From an uncultured Christensenella sp. (GTDB taxonomy: Bacteria; Bacillota; Clostridia; Christensenellales; UBA1242), in the NCBI GenBank assembly GCA_910584815.1, contig CAJUBT010000003.1, positions 40,373-85,082 of the forward strand: a stretch of DNA of 44,710 bases. Reading direction: 5' to 3'. This document shows positions 25,501-35,655 of the stretch, in pieces. The position numbers and the translations under genes were made by a program. Numbering within the stretch: the stretch's first letter is position 1; each line of letters begins with the position of its first letter. The notes below the pieces were generated by a model, which had not been told where the DNA came from, ran no database searches, and saw only the letters and a program-made list of their open reading frames with translations.

Positions 25501-28500
25501 TAAAGCATCTAAGGTTTCGTTTTTAATTGTAACTTTACCCCAACCAAGTTCAGAACCAAGTTCTGTAGCTTCAAACATAAGTCTTGCTGTTATGTTATTG
25601 TCACTTGTGTTGTCAACGCTTGAATAACCTTGCTCTTGGAAACCGTCAATGTTTAAAATTAAAAAGTTCTTGTTTGCTTCAAATCTAGAAAAGTAAACGG
25701 TATAAGCTCTATAGTTTCCAGCATAATCTTTTTCAATAATTTCATAAAATCCACTAGGGTTAGCATTGCCTGTAGCAGTGGCAATTAATGAATATAAAGA
25801 AGTACGAGAATTATAATCTATTTTGTACCATTTATAGTTACTAATAACAATTTCATTTTCATTAATTCCTATTTCTGCAAATCTAGGATATTCAATGCCA
25901 AAACCATAATTGTTATCATCGCTACTAAACCTTGAATAATATGCTTTGTCGGCTGTGTAAACAGTGTCTACCATATCTGGTGTAATGCTTACATATTCAT
26001 CATCATATTTATCATAACTTCTAACAAAGAAGTAAGGCACAGTATCTTCAGCATTATAATTTAGAACATAGTTGTTGTTTATTCCAAAAGTATAAGTAAA
26101 AGCAGAAGGTGCGTTTTCAAGATTAAATGGATTAAATTTTTCTTCTTTAAAGTCGTTAATATTATTTGCGTTATAATAATTACTTAAAAATTCTTCATTT
26201 TTTAATAAATTATCAATGTTTGTAAAAGGTTTAGTTCTATCAATAGTAAGTTTGTAATTGCTTTCAGCAAAACTATTATTATTTTCATCAACATATGCTT
26301 GATTTTTTGAAGATTGGGAAACAAAAGAGAAAGTTATATCGTAAACAAATTCTTCTGAAATATCAACACTCATTTCGTATGAAAACCTATAATATTCTGT
26401 ATTATCATAAATTACAGGCTCGCTAATACCTTCAAAAAAGCTTACTTTTAAATATAAAATATATTGGTTATATTCTAAATTACCAAGATTTATTAGCCCA
26501 TTGCCTTTTGCTATTGCAAGCAAGTCGTAACCATCTTTAAGGTCAATGTTAATTGTTTTAGTAGAAGTTGTTTTACTTGAAAGAGTAACATTAATTTGGT
26601 TAACTTTTGCAGTATAAGGAGTAACGGCATCATTCCAAGCAATTGTTACTTTGTTTTTATCTTTATTAGGTAATGTTTCATTAACTTCTTTTATGTTTGT
26701 TGCAAAACTATTTGTATTTTCATCATCATAAAGTAAATTAGTTTCAAACTTTTTCTTTTCTGTGTTGTAGGTTGTAACAAACATATCTGCATAAGGTGAT
26801 GTGTGAGAAATTTCAAAACTATAACTATAAGTGGTAGGGAATAGGTTATTTGAATTTGCACTTGTAGATGTTATATCAATATAACCTGTTCTGTCGCTAA
26901 TTTCAATTTTATATTGCCCTGCTGCACTGAATATTAAATATCCTTTAGCATTATCTTTAGTTATTAAAGAACTACTTGTGCAGAAGCCAGTTGTTTCATC
27001 ATATCCATCAACTTTATATCTAAGCCATTCGCTAAGAGAAGTAGAACGGAACCAAATAACAATGTCTAACTTTGCAAAATTAAGTTTGCTATATAAATTA
27101 TCGTTAATAGTATTGTAATAAACAAAATATTTACTTAAAGGAATGTTAATTTTAATTGGAACTTTGTTTGTATCTAGCGATAGGGTAGCAGTTGAAGTTA
27201 AAAAGAATTCTTTAAAGCCCCATTCATCATCATATTTGTTGCTAAGAGTAATAGAAATATTGTCACCAACTTCTCTTATTCTATCTTTATTGTCATCACG
27301 CACCATATAAGTAGAAGTTATAATTCCATAATGGTCAACATAAACAATATATTTTCTTGTTATAGTGTCAAGTTCAAATAAGTCAATAAAAGCGCCATCT
27401 TCATTTTTATAATATTTACCACCAGTGCCAACTTCTACAAAAACACCATTAACCAAATTATGTGTGCCACCAACATAGGTTCTTGTAATAACATATCTGC
27501 CAGCTCTTGTCATTTCTTTTGTGTCAATGTTAATTGGGTCTATCATCCAAATGCTTCTTTCTTTATCTAATTCTTGCCCTACTAACATATCTATCTGACT
27601 TGCAGTTGGGGTAGAAGCAAAAGGGTATTTGTCTTTAGAAGAATTTTTACTACTTTCATCAACAACAAATTCATAATAATCATAAACTAATTCTTTTAAA
27701 GTGTAATATTCTGCTGTTTCATCAGTAATTTTATTATACTCAAATTTTAATTTATTTAAATTTGTTGCCCCATTCTTTCTAATAACTCTGTAAGTAGTGT
27801 CTCCCTCTCCATTATCGTAACCATAGAATGTGCCACGAACAATGTCAAAGTTCATACAAATGTATTTGCCAGTTACAGACCCATTTAAATTATTAACTCT
27901 AAACATATATTCAGCTTCGTTTATAAAACCATATGTTGAAGGGTCAAACAGAGTGTAAATCTGCACCATATACATTCCATCTATCATTGTGTTTGTTATA
28001 GGATTGTAAACCTTGTCAATAACGCCACTTGTTTCTTCCCCTATAACTTCCTCTGTTTCAAGGTCAACAGTTGTTGGAGTCCTTTCAAAAGTTAAGTTAT
28101 GGTTTCTAATTGTTAGGTAGTTGCCAGCTTTTCCATTTCCAATAACTGCATTGTTAGTAGTTGTTTTAACATAGTTTTTTAAACTTAACAAAATGTCGTT
28201 ATTGAAATCAATAATAATTTTTGGTTTTTCAGCAATAAGGCTTCCATTGCCAGTTGAAGATAAATCATAAGCTCTTGTAAAACTTGTGTCTTCAATTCTT
28301 ATAATTTCGTTTTGTGTTAGGTCGGGTAGAAGTATTGCCTTATGTGTGCCAAAATAAATTGTAGTGTCGTGGTTAACATAGTTTTGAGGGTTTCTAACTG
28401 GGTCGAAAGTATCTACCCAAACTTTATCATTTCCTGTGCCATTCCAATAACCCTGCAATGTAGAACTTGCCGAACTATCAATTAAAACAATTCTTGTAAA

Positions 28501-31305
28501 AAAGTTTCCTGCATCATCATAAACATAGAAGAAATATAGCCCATCTTTATTAAAGTATTGGTCATATTCAAGTTTTGCATTTCCAACAGTTGCAACTTTT
28601 CCGCTATTTCTGTAGTTATCAATAGCGCTAGATAAATTTTTTGTTTTTAACCCGTTGGTTAACCAATAGTCTCCAGAGACATCTCCAAATTCAAAGAGGG
28701 AAGCCTCCATATTATCTGTGTCATCAGTTATTTCCATATAATAAACAAATGAATAAGAACCTGCACCGCTTCGTTTTTCATTCCAACCAAGTGTAAAACC
28801 AGTAAAGTTATCGGCATCATCTCTGCCAGTAACATAAAGGTCATACTTCAAAAATTCGTTGTTTCCACTTAGTAATGTTGTTTGTAGGGTAGAAGCACTC
28901 TTTAAATAATTACCATCTTCAAATTTAACCTGATTTAATGAAACTCCATTAAAGGATTCTTTATCTATTATAAATGAATATATTTTAGGGCTGTTTGTAA
29001 CAACACTTCGAATGGTAACTTTGTAATAACCGCTATCGGCAAAAGTGTAACTATTGTTTTGGTTTGTAACAAAGTATCCATATTTCTTTTCGTTAATTGT
29101 ATATTCATAAATTTTATTATCAAATTTTTTTAAAGTTACAGAGCCAGAGCCTGTAATATTATCTCTTTTAAATTCATTAGAGTAAGCATAAGTTACGTTA
29201 ACAGGGGCAAAAAATGTGTTAGGCTTTTGTTCAAGGTTAATTCTAATATCTTTATTTGTATAGGTATCAAAATCGTAAGAAGTGTTAGTTTGTCTATCTA
29301 TAGCTTGAATGTATAAGTTTTGAACAGTGTTATTAACTTCAAAAACAACATATTGTGTGCCAGTAACAGTAAAAGGTTCTCTATATGAACCATCATCATT
29401 TGTAAGTGGTAGCGATATGTCATAAACCAACTTCATAATTCTAATGCCATCACCAGAAATAGAAGCACTTTGTGTATATGAACTTGTGTACCCGTTAATT
29501 TTGTTGTTATCTAAATAATTTGAATATGCGTTACCATTAGCATAGTTGTTTGGGTCATCTGGCAATTCAAAATATTTTAAAATATCATCTTCAGTTGTGT
29601 TGGTTAGGGAATAGTGTCTATATTTTGCTGTATAAAGGTTACCACCATCTCTAAGGTTACCATAACTATGAAAGCGTAAAGGAGCTTGGTCTGTTATTGC
29701 AATATATTCTGGAATATTCACTAAAAAGCCTGTATCTAAACCTTTACTTGCAGTACTGCTAGAACCTGTTGTGTTATAAGCAACAAAGTTTGTATGAGTA
29801 GAGTTGTTAATTAGGGTAACATCTTCTCTATAAGTACTGGAACCAGGGTCTTGGTCAAAATATTTTAATTCGTAACCAAAAACAACTAGTTTTTGCCCAG
29901 ATATTTTTTTAGGAACATAAGAAAATAAATTTTTATCAACAATACTATACCCAACATCATTTTGACCCAAAAAGTCTAAATCAAAGTGATACATTCCTTG
30001 CATTGTTGTGGAACCATTAAAGGTAGCTTTGTTTCTAACTAAAAATTTTTCAAAGTCTTTTAAATCAAACTTTGCCATATAATATCTAACGCCATACACT
30101 TCATCCGCTGGTTTATAATAGGTGTTAATGGTATAACTAATTTCAGTAGATTTTTTTAAATATATAGTAATTTGCCCTGTTGCAAGTTCGCCATTTAATA
30201 TTTTATCTTTAGTAATTTGTAGGTTACTACTTGTGCTAGCTAAAATTTCATCTAACCTAGTTGGTGTATAGTTATAAGCAAAGGATTTGTTATCGTAAAC
30301 CATAGAATAGTTTGTAAACCCAGCAGAGTAAACAAAATTAATTCCAAACTTAGTTGCATCTATCTCAACAATAGGGGTTTCTAAATAGTTGTAATTATAA
30401 ACTTCATAATTTAAATCAACATTTCCGTTATCTCTAACTGTATCTGTGTTTGTAAAGGTAAACGGATTATTATCTTTAACATAGTCAGTATAATCTAAAA
30501 TATAGAAAGACATTTCAAATACGCATCTGTTAGAAACATAACTTGTTGCTTCTCTGTAACTGTATTCAATATGGAAACTATATAAGCCAGTTCTTCTTGA
30601 AACATCATTACTTTCACCCTCACCGCCGAGTGGAGAAGTGTTGCTATCATCTTTATTTCTAACGTGAGGACATTTAGCATCTGGGTTTGAATTGCCATTT
30701 ACCATAAGTGGTTGTAAGTTCACACTGAATAAGTAACTAGATTCTTTTGTTGTAGCATTTGTTGTTGTATCAATTTCTGCAACAATAGGTTCACCATTTA
30801 CGGTTGCTGTAACCGATAAATAACCCGATTCGTTAGGAATAACATTGCTATTTGGGTCTTTTTTATCTGGAGTGTTAGCATCGTTAAAAATAAAGAAGAT
30901 AGATGAGTTGTACAATTTTGTGGTATCATCTCCTAAATCTGAGGAAGACAAAAGGAAAGAAGGTCTTGAATCTTCATCCATTATGTAATAATATGTACCT
31001 TCATTGCCATCAGGGGCAGTTGCGGTAAAACTAGGCTGGTAGTCAATAATTTTTCTAAAATTACTGTTAGGTTCAGCTTCACTTAAAAAAAGTGAAAAAG
31101 GAATCTTGCCACCATAGTCTTCACCTGTGTCCATAAAATTTTGTGCAATATCGCCATCAACATTTTCTTTTTCAAATTTTATACAAGCCGCGTGAGATAT
31201 AACCTTGTCAACATCAACAGGGGTAGAAAAAACAAATATTGCACAAAAACAAAGCATTGCAAGTAATATATTTAAAAATATACTTTTAGTCTTAAAGTTT
31301 CTCAT
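22534..31305 (-). CDS. Giant membrane-anchored surface protein
   Basis: About 2,923 residues from ATG 31305, which has AAGGTG upstream (a GTG three codons earlier overlaps this site). A signal peptide (Lys-rich start, hydrophobic stretch to about residue 30) is followed by an almost entirely beta-rich, Tyr, Asn, Ser and Thr-rich exterior. The final 31 residues are a hydrophobic helix ending KLRTKMKIK, so it is a type I membrane protein with the bulk outside. There is no LPxTG sorting signal. The exterior repeats Ig-like units marked by D-x-AGN or similar turns (near residues 930, 1475, 1860, 2195, 2595), each followed by a strand of the type xxYTVYF. This is common in adhesins and cell-surface stalks. 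No enzymatic motif was recognised. It is a single-gene unit. Confidence 0.85.
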   Translation of the reverse strand: MRNFKTKSIFLNILLAMLCFCAIFVFSTPVDVDKVISHAACIKFEKENVDGDIAQNFMDTGEDYGGKIPFSLFLSEAEPNSNFRKIIDYQPSFTATAPDGNEGTYYYIMDEDSRPSFLLSSSDLGDDTTKLYNSSIFFIFNDANTPDKKDPNSNVIPNESGYLSVTATVNGEPIVAEIDTTTNATTKESSYLFSVNLQPLMVNGNSNPDAKCPHVRNKDDSNTSPLGGEGESNDVSRRTGLYSFHIEYSYREATSYVSNRCVFEMSFYILDYTDYVKDNNPFTFTNTDTVRDNGNVDLNYEVYNYNYLETPIVEIDATKFGINFVYSAGFTNYSMVYDNKSFAYNYTPTRLDEILASTSSNLQITKDKILNGELATGQITIYLKKSTEISYTINTYYKPADEVYGVRYYMAKFDLKDFEKFLVRNKATFNGSTTMQGMYHFDLDFLGQNDVGYSIVDKNLFSYVPKKISGQKLVVFGYELKYFDQDPGSSTYREDVTLINNSTHTNFVAYNTTGSSSTASKGLDTGFLVNIPEYIAITDQAPLRFHSYGNLRDGGNLYTAKYRHYSLTNTTEDDILKYFELPDDPNNYANGNAYSNYLDNNKINGYTSSYTQSASISGDGIRIMKLVYDISLPLTNDDGSYREPFTVTGTQYVVFEVNNTVQNLYIQAIDRQTNTSYDFDTYTNKDIRINLEQKPNTFFAPVNVTYAYSNEFKRDNITGSGSVTLKKFDNKIYEYTINEKKYGYFVTNQNNSYTFADSGYYKVTIRSVVTNSPKIYSFIIDKESFNGVSLNQVKFEDGNYLKSASTLQTTLLSGNNEFLKYDLYVTGRDDADNFTGFTLGWNEKRSGAGSYSFVYYMEITDDTDNMEASLFEFGDVSGDYWLTNGLKTKNLSSAIDNYRNSGKVATVGNAKLEYDQYFNKDGLYFFYVYDDAGNFFTRIVLIDSSASSTLQGYWNGTGNDKVWVDTFDPVRNPQNYVNHDTTIYFGTHKAILLPDLTQNEIIRIEDTSFTRAYDLSSTGNGSLIAEKPKIIIDFNNDILLSLKNYVKTTTNNAVIGNGKAGNYLTIRNHNLTFERTPTTVDLETEEVIGEETSGVIDKVYNPITNTMIDGMYMVQIYTLFDPSTYGFINEAEYMFRVNNLNGSVTGKYICMNFDIVRGTFYGYDNGEGDTTYRVIRKNGATNLNKLKFEYNKITDETAEYYTLKELVYDYYEFVVDESSKNSSKDKYPFASTPTASQIDMLVGQELDKERSIWMIDPINIDTKEMTRAGRYVITRTYVGGTHNLVNGVFVEVGTGGKYYKNEDGAFIDLFELDTITRKYIVYVDHYGIITSTYMVRDDNKDRIREVGDNISITLSNKYDDEWGFKEFFLTSTATLSLDTNKVPIKINIPLSKYFVYYNTINDNLYSKLNFAKLDIVIWFRSTSLSEWLRYKVDGYDETTGFCTSSSLITKDNAKGYLIFSAAGQYKIEISDRTGYIDITSTSANSNNLFPTTYSYSFEISHTSPYADMFVTTYNTEKKKFETNLLYDDENTNSFATNIKEVNETLPNKDKNKVTIAWNDAVTPYTAKVNQINVTLSSKTTSTKTINIDLKDGYDLLAIAKGNGLINLGNLEYNQYILYLKVSFFEGISEPVIYDNTEYYRFSYEMSVDISEEFVYDITFSFVSQSSKNQAYVDENNNSFAESNYKLTIDRTKPFTNIDNLLKNEEFLSNYYNANNINDFKEEKFNPFNLENAPSAFTYTFGINNNYVLNYNAEDTVPYFFVRSYDKYDDEYVSITPDMVDTVYTADKAYYSRFSSDDNNYGFGIEYPRFAEIGINENEIVISNYKWYKIDYNSRTSLYSLIATATGNANPSGFYEIIEKDYAGNYRAYTVYFSRFEANKNFLILNIDGFQEQGYSSVDNTSDNNITARLMFEATELGSELGWGKVTIKNETLDALYGEEISFNPFDSFDKVQTRLDKLNEFFECEFDSRYSITLARYNSYFPAITRYINIITNESTAKLPAPTVEEVYNVTTNTTTYNMVFPAYTNKSVLYLEALSIHKLEGKDNWTILPGSPYEGKDNIPVRKTGLSKGIYKVTYNDNYNKGNSYSYIVYVGEYYINDFNKEYNFEYGKYAYDNNNNIYYSGGDINVTYESNIYTVFVNGEKISGNTSIESNSPTLSRYNCKTFTLASNYSYDNIPANEEVGGSTSYEIIYRDITDGSIQKVYNFTIFNELPKITLLNAYGSEITSTLEESISQVTSSVVKIDWGEIKGCDFDYLNDGENNVATSARLYSKNQNGEYRNFVTVNKGQTISDEGFYKLQIINNKLGNYREIYFVIKLGDFPLYTISVDEKEIKPSSVENLDFTVAKGIPTGSVDSEELIKVIYSALEGVLADTNINDFNSLKNQLGFKDGIFNPNTVGICSLSDIPHYYSIVNPKIVYNSNMELNVVEFVFKNDRLETSYIKNFGENPTPNNVGTDYWTTIYLVYNLKGPIRIEFFAVTKVPKTNTLLKFDLEYLNEDTNRQNSISLEANKSNYQLYYPQIKSGAVKLSWNKLSTTSATWYNQGNAVRVFDKYGVAENYEEIDFATASFDRNYITSTLVGSGSHLIRFQDIAGNIHLFRTNNFAELDYYTLDLIDSVIYYINYNEKDYNPIQYGVFNDEFNIVIDKAYLKYYLNGTANVNVTRNGSYYNGYEVNENVYSFKESGRYLVEFSASYAQTAGSLRTTTYNFTIIDSDSARLAYEFVEVPGYEITSVIRNGEDITDNFRNENGKVLSLFISSTASNSGNGNYSVTLKYGKNDGDVLTFYFTINNYVPTLSCNVEYGGSTTGSIIISFNPSIIYEQLGECYVRVLTYNNDSKTFYRYTNFIIDENSFTDASSQSIEITRSNSYFVQVETKNGNIISSFRVNRTEPLNTFAIIIIVVSVVAVVVLIIVIVKLRTKMKIK

Positions 31306-32740
31306 TTTAAACACCTTTTTCTTTTTTTATTTGTGAGAGCAGATTTAAAACTACAGAGCAAGCCTATTCTTACAAAACATTAAAATAAACCTCAAAACAA
31401 AAAAATAATAAGTAAATATTAAACCCATATCGCAAGAAAGTTCTTTAAATTTTTTAACTTAAAAGTTTATAACACTAAACCATTTTTATGGTAATGCTAT
31501 AGTTAATTAAGTTTTAATGCCATTAAAAAATTACTTTCATAGCAAGTTTATATATATTATTATTTCTCATTTTTCGCATTAATATTTCGTAATATTATAA
31601 TATATTATATATAATAACACACAGCCTTTTAAACGCAAAACAAATTAAAGCAAGTTTTAACCCAAAATTTATAAAAATTTTGTGCCAATAGCTTTTTATT
31701 ATAATAACTATTTAATTTTAAAAATCTTCTTTAAAATTATGTAATTTATGTTTTTATAAATTTAAAAATTGTATGTAAACTTTTAAGAACATTGTATATT
31801 TTAAATTGGTTAACAATATAAATTTAAAGCTTTTAAATGTAATTAAAATTATGCTAAACAAAAAGGGAATTAGGTAATATAGTTGTTGCTGTAAACAAGC
31901 AATTTAATATTAAAATAAAAAAAGGTTTGTAATTTTAGTAGTGTAAACAAAATTAATTTCAAATTTAGTTATAATAATTTTAGCAACAAGCATTTGCTAA
32001 TTGTTGTAATATAATCTTTATAATTTAAATTAATTTTTTTATTATCTAGGTCTTTATTTGTGATTATGGTAGAATATTTTTAAAAATATTTATTATAATA
32101 TTTTATATAATTTTATTTTTTTAATTTTTTAATTTTATAAATATAAAAAATACTAACATACCAATTTTTATAAATTAAAGTTTTAATTATTCAAATTATT
32201 AAAAATTAAAAATCATATTTTGTTAATTAATAAAATAAAAATAATAATTTAAATATAAAAATTTATAAAACTATTTTTTTAATTTCTATTTAATTTTTAA
32301 TATATTTTTAAAGTTTATTATTGCTAATAAAAAATAAGTTTATAAATGTAACTAAAGCACGAGTAACAGTATTTATCTGCAATTTATGCCGACCACTTGG
32401 TTTTTTATATTATCAAAGATAAATGAAATTAAATATAATTTAATTAATTTTTTAAACTTATAAAATAAAATTTAATTATTAATAATTAATTAAATTTAGT
32501 TTTTTTAAATATATTTTTTTAATAATGTTTTTAAATAAATAATATTTTAACAATTTTACATTGCATTGATAATATTGATTAACTAATTCATTAATTTGAA
32601 TATCGCAATTATATATGTCTTTATCAGACAGTATTATTTAAATATTATTTTGCATAACTTATAAAAATAATAGAAAGATATTATATATTTAATTAATAAA
32701 CTAATTTAATTTTTAATTCGCATTTTATTAATATGGCATA
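31306..32740. other. 1.4-kb AT-rich gap with no gene
   Basis: No credible coding frame, tRNA or rRNA. Most is poly-A/T-like sequence. One patch at 32354-32400 is clearly less AT-rich than its surroundings (GCACGAGTAACAG ... ATGCCGACCACTTGG) and then runs into TTTTTT; it may be part of a small structured RNA, but I could not fold it convincingly or match a family. A 5-bp hairpin TGTCT/AGACA lies at 32616-32630. The upstream control region of the giant gene must lie at the left end; no convincing promoter was found. Confidence 0.5.
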
Positions 32741-32773
32741 AAAAAAAGACCTTAATAAATTAAAGTCTTTTTT
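32741..32773. terminator. Terminator after coupling-protein gene
   Basis: AAAAAAAGACCTTAAT pairs with ATTAAAGTCTTTTTTT (one G-U/A-C imperfection), a few bases past the minus-strand stop of the VirD4-like gene. Confidence 0.85.
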
Positions 32774-32781
32774 AATTAACA

Positions 32782-34821
32782 TTAAAATGTGTTCATATTA
32801 ATTCCACCATTACCTGCATTTGCATTAGGAGGTGGGGCCTTAAATATAATACCATTTCTTCTTGCAATGCTATATGCAACACTTGCTTCATCTAAAGCTC
32901 GAGAAGGAACATAATCGCTAGATGCCTTTGTATGGTCAAACATTGGTGTTGCCCAAGCCATAGTAGAATTTGTTCTAATAGGGAATTCATTTAAAATTTT
33001 AATAATAATTTCGCCAGTGCCATCTTTATTCCCTAAGTGACCCAATTCATCTGGGTAAATAAGCGGACGAGAAGTAGTGGAAAGGCTGGTTGTTTTGCTA
33101 GGGTTTTCTTTACCTTTATCATCTTTTTGTTTGCTTTCACTTGTAGAAGTGGTTTCAAGGGTTATATCACCACAAAGTTTACTGAATTCTTCGCAAGTTT
33201 TGGCATCATCTGTACCAATGAATATTTTTATAGGGCAGTTACCTTTTAAAGTGGCAGCAACATCATCACCATATTTTGCGTTTAACTGGCTGAAAGATTG
33301 AATAACAAGAGAGAAGAAAATATTTCTGCTACGGGAAACCGTAATCATAGTGTCAATCTTTTCAATTTTTGGCAAGTTAGCAAACTCATCTAATAAGAAA
33401 TAAACAGCTCTAGGTAATTTACTATTAGGATAACCATTTGCAAGGTCAACTAATTTTTTATAAAGTTGGGAAATCATCATTGTTGCTATACCGTGACGAG
33501 ATTCTTTTTCATCAGGAATAATAATGAATAGGGCAGTTGGTTTATCAGCAAAACTATCAAAATCCATTTCGTTGCTACTAGTTGCAAAACACATACCGCT
33601 ATCATTAAATAAACCAAGTCGGGCAGAAACAATACCCATATAGGATTTGGTTGTGCTTGGAGCATTGTTAATGGCAGTTGTAACAAGTTGTAAAACTTTA
33701 CTAAAACTATCTCTTCCTAAGAAGTATTGTCTTAATGTTTTGTAAGGATTGTCTGGATCTGGGTCCTTAAAGTTAGCTATTCTTGCTAAGTTGTAAAAGT
33801 TAAAGCGTTCCCTAGTCATTCCAAGGTCTGGGTTTAAACTGTCTTCAAGCATAGCCATCATAGTACCATAAACAAATTCCTGAGCACCCCTATCCCAACT
33901 GGAGTCGTTTTTATTTTCAATAGGGCAGAGAATACCAGCAATTTCTCTTAATTCATTTTCGGCAAGGTCAATAAGTTCTGCTTTTTTAGAGGCAAGGTCT
34001 GCATCAAGAGTGTTTTTGTTAGGGTAGGCAACTCCACCATATTCATACCACTGATTTTCATATTCTCTTGCAATAATTTTTAAATTAAGGTCTGCAGGAT
34101 TAACTCCAATATGAGTTTCCACAGCATCATATAAATGAAATGCCTTGTGGTACATCATATAAGCATTATCAAGTGGGTTCCATCTGGTAGAGGCGTAAGG
34201 TTGTCTTAAATTAAATACTTTAACATCATAGCCTTCATTTTTTAATTTATGGCTATGTTTTTCGTAAATTTCACCTTTTGGGTCTGCAATAACAAAACTA
34301 GGCTTTGTTTTGGTGGAAGATAAAATTTGTATGCTTGGTTCAATATACTTTTGCGTTTTACCAGTACCAGTTGTACCAATAATCATAGCGTGAATTGGGC
34401 TATACATATTAATTTCCAAACTTCCGCTTTTTAGTTCGCTTCTAAGTAAAATGCCATCTTTGGAATCTTTAAGAGTGTTCCAAGTGCAATACATAAATTT
34501 CTTTTCACTTTTTAATTCTTTTTGGGTAACCCATCTAGAATCAAAGTACTGAGAAACTTCTTTACCATCTTTATCTTTAGCACTAAGTTTGCCTTTTTTC
34601 TTTTTGCCACCACCAAACAAACCGCCAAAGCCGCCACCTTCTGTATCTGTGAGTTTATTTAAAAAGTAAATTAAATAACATCCACCACACACAACAACAG
34701 GCATAGGTGTCCAAAAACTATTAATGGTGCCAGTCATATAGTAACTAACAAACATTCCAACTGCTATTCCAACTAAAATGGCAAGCCCCATAATTAAAAT
34801 TCTACCAAAAATCTTACCCAA
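32782..34821 (-). CDS. VirD4/TraG-type type IV coupling protein
   Basis: Membrane ATPase that hands substrates to a type IV secretion channel. 679 residues: two N-terminal membrane segments (about 6-28 and 38-56), a Gly/Lys-rich linker, Walker A GTTGTGKT (about 148-155) in MIIGTTGTGKTQKYIEP, the coupling-protein hallmark VIADPKGEIYEK, WNPLD, and Walker B with YFLLDEFANLPKI (about 473-485) followed by TMITVSRSRNI. Start is TTG at 34821 with AGGAGA upstream; family alignment agrees. It is transcribed away from the rest of the secretion genes. The C-terminal end carries a short Gly/Asn-rich tail. No relaxase gene is adjacent, so DNA versus protein as substrate is undecided. Confidence 0.93.
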   Translation of the reverse strand: MGKIFGRILIMGLAILVGIAVGMFVSYYMTGTINSFWTPMPVVVCGGCYLIYFLNKLTDTEGGGFGGLFGGGKKKKGKLSAKDKDGKEVSQYFDSRWVTQKELKSEKKFMYCTWNTLKDSKDGILLRSELKSGSLEINMYSPIHAMIIGTTGTGKTQKYIEPSIQILSSTKTKPSFVIADPKGEIYEKHSHKLKNEGYDVKVFNLRQPYASTRWNPLDNAYMMYHKAFHLYDAVETHIGVNPADLNLKIIAREYENQWYEYGGVAYPNKNTLDADLASKKAELIDLAENELREIAGILCPIENKNDSSWDRGAQEFVYGTMMAMLEDSLNPDLGMTRERFNFYNLARIANFKDPDPDNPYKTLRQYFLGRDSFSKVLQLVTTAINNAPSTTKSYMGIVSARLGLFNDSGMCFATSSNEMDFDSFADKPTALFIIIPDEKESRHGIATMMISQLYKKLVDLANGYPNSKLPRAVYFLLDEFANLPKIEKIDTMITVSRSRNIFFSLVIQSFSQLNAKYGDDVAATLKGNCPIKIFIGTDDAKTCEEFSKLCGDITLETTSTSESKQKDDKGKENPSKTTSLSTTSRPLIYPDELGHLGNKDGTGEIIIKILNEFPIRTNSTMAWATPMFDHTKASSDYVPSRALDEASVAYSIARRNGIIFKAPPPNANAGNGGINMNTF

Positions 34822-35196
34822 ACTATAATCTCCTAAATTGTTATTGTTTTTAACTAAAGTATTTATTTTTTTCTAACTAATAAACCTTATAAAGACTTTT
34901 AAAATTTGATTTAAATTAAATAATAAAGAATATTTTTATACCAAAACTTTAATTATTTAATTTTTAAAAACCAATTTAACATATTTATTATTCCAAATCT
35001 AAGAAACTAAACTATAATTTTAGTAATATTCACTATTTTTATAACTCAAATTTGCATAAAAAATTTTTGTTGTTAAAATTTTATTATAATAAAGTTTAAA
35101 ATAAATAAATTAAGTTAATACTTTTGTAGTATAAAACTATAACCGAAATAAAACAAATAAATTTTAGAAATTAATTAAAAAAATATCAAAATATGT

Positions 35197-35225
35197 TTGT
35201 TTTTTATATTTTTTTGTGATATATT
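35197..35225 (+). promoter_or_regulatory. Promoter of first pilin gene
   Basis: TTGTTT (35197-35202), 17 bases, TATATT (35220-35225) with TG at 35217-35218 (extended -10). Start near 35232, 26 bases before the ATG. The rest of the 34822-35257 divergent gap is AT-rich; no clear promoter was found for the minus-strand coupling protein. Confidence 0.7.
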
Positions 35226-35257
35226 CAATTTGTAATAAAAATTTTTGGAGGTTTTTT

Positions 35258-35587
35258 ATGAGTTTTCTTATGAATTTACTAGGAGGACCATTCGCTGGAA
35301 AACTTAATGGTTTTGGGGAAGGCTATGATTGGTTATTGCCAATTGCTAATTTCTTAGATGGTTTAATTGTTCCTTTAACAATTATTGTTGCTGTTGCTGG
35401 CGGTATTTGGGTTGTTATTCTTGGCGTTAATTTGGCAAGAGCAGAAACAGCAGATAAAGCACAAGAAGCAAAAAAGAGACTTATTAACGTTGCAGTTGCA
35501 ATGGTTGCAGTTATTATCTTTATGTGGTTATTAACTTGGTTTGCAACAAGTATTGATACAATCTTTGGTTCTAGCCCATTAAAATAA
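35258..35587 (+). CDS. VirB2-like type IV secretion pilin, copy 1
   Basis: 109 residues from ATG 35258, seven bases after TTTTTGGAGG, an optimal ribosome site; an upstream GTG at 35216 lies within the promoter. The protein has two hydrophobic helices (IVPLTIIVAVAGGIWVVILGVNL and LINVAVAMVAVIIFMWLLTWFA) separated by a charged loop rich in Ala, Glu and Lys (ARAETADKAQEAKKR). This is the layout of VirB2/TrbC pilins and of Gram-positive T4SS pilin families. The short N-terminal part with GGPFAGKLNGFGEGYDW lacks a typical cleavable signal. A GC-rich terminator follows directly, so this gene is expressed alone, as expected for a subunit needed in excess. Confidence 0.8.
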   Translation: MSFLMNLLGGPFAGKLNGFGEGYDWLLPIANFLDGLIVPLTIIVAVAGGIWVVILGVNLARAETADKAQEAKKRLINVAVAMVAVIIFMWLLTWFATSIDTIFGSSPLK

Positions 35588-35624
35588 TTTCAATAAGTAA
35601 TAAATAAAAATAAGTATAAATTTT

Positions 35625-35655
35625 AAGCCTACCGAATTTTTCGGTTAGGCTTTTT
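35625..35655 (+). terminator. Strong terminator after first pilin
   Basis: AAGCCTACCGAA (35625-35636) pairs with TTCGGTTAGGCTT (from 35640) with one bulge or mismatch, then T-run; the most GC-rich terminator in the window. The rest of the 35588-36014 gap is AT-rich. Confidence 0.92.

Noticed and set aside
32200..32560. AT-rich origin of replication or transfer origin
   Set aside because: No DnaA-box cluster, iterons or nick-site-like sequence could be recognised; AT-richness alone is typical of all gaps here.
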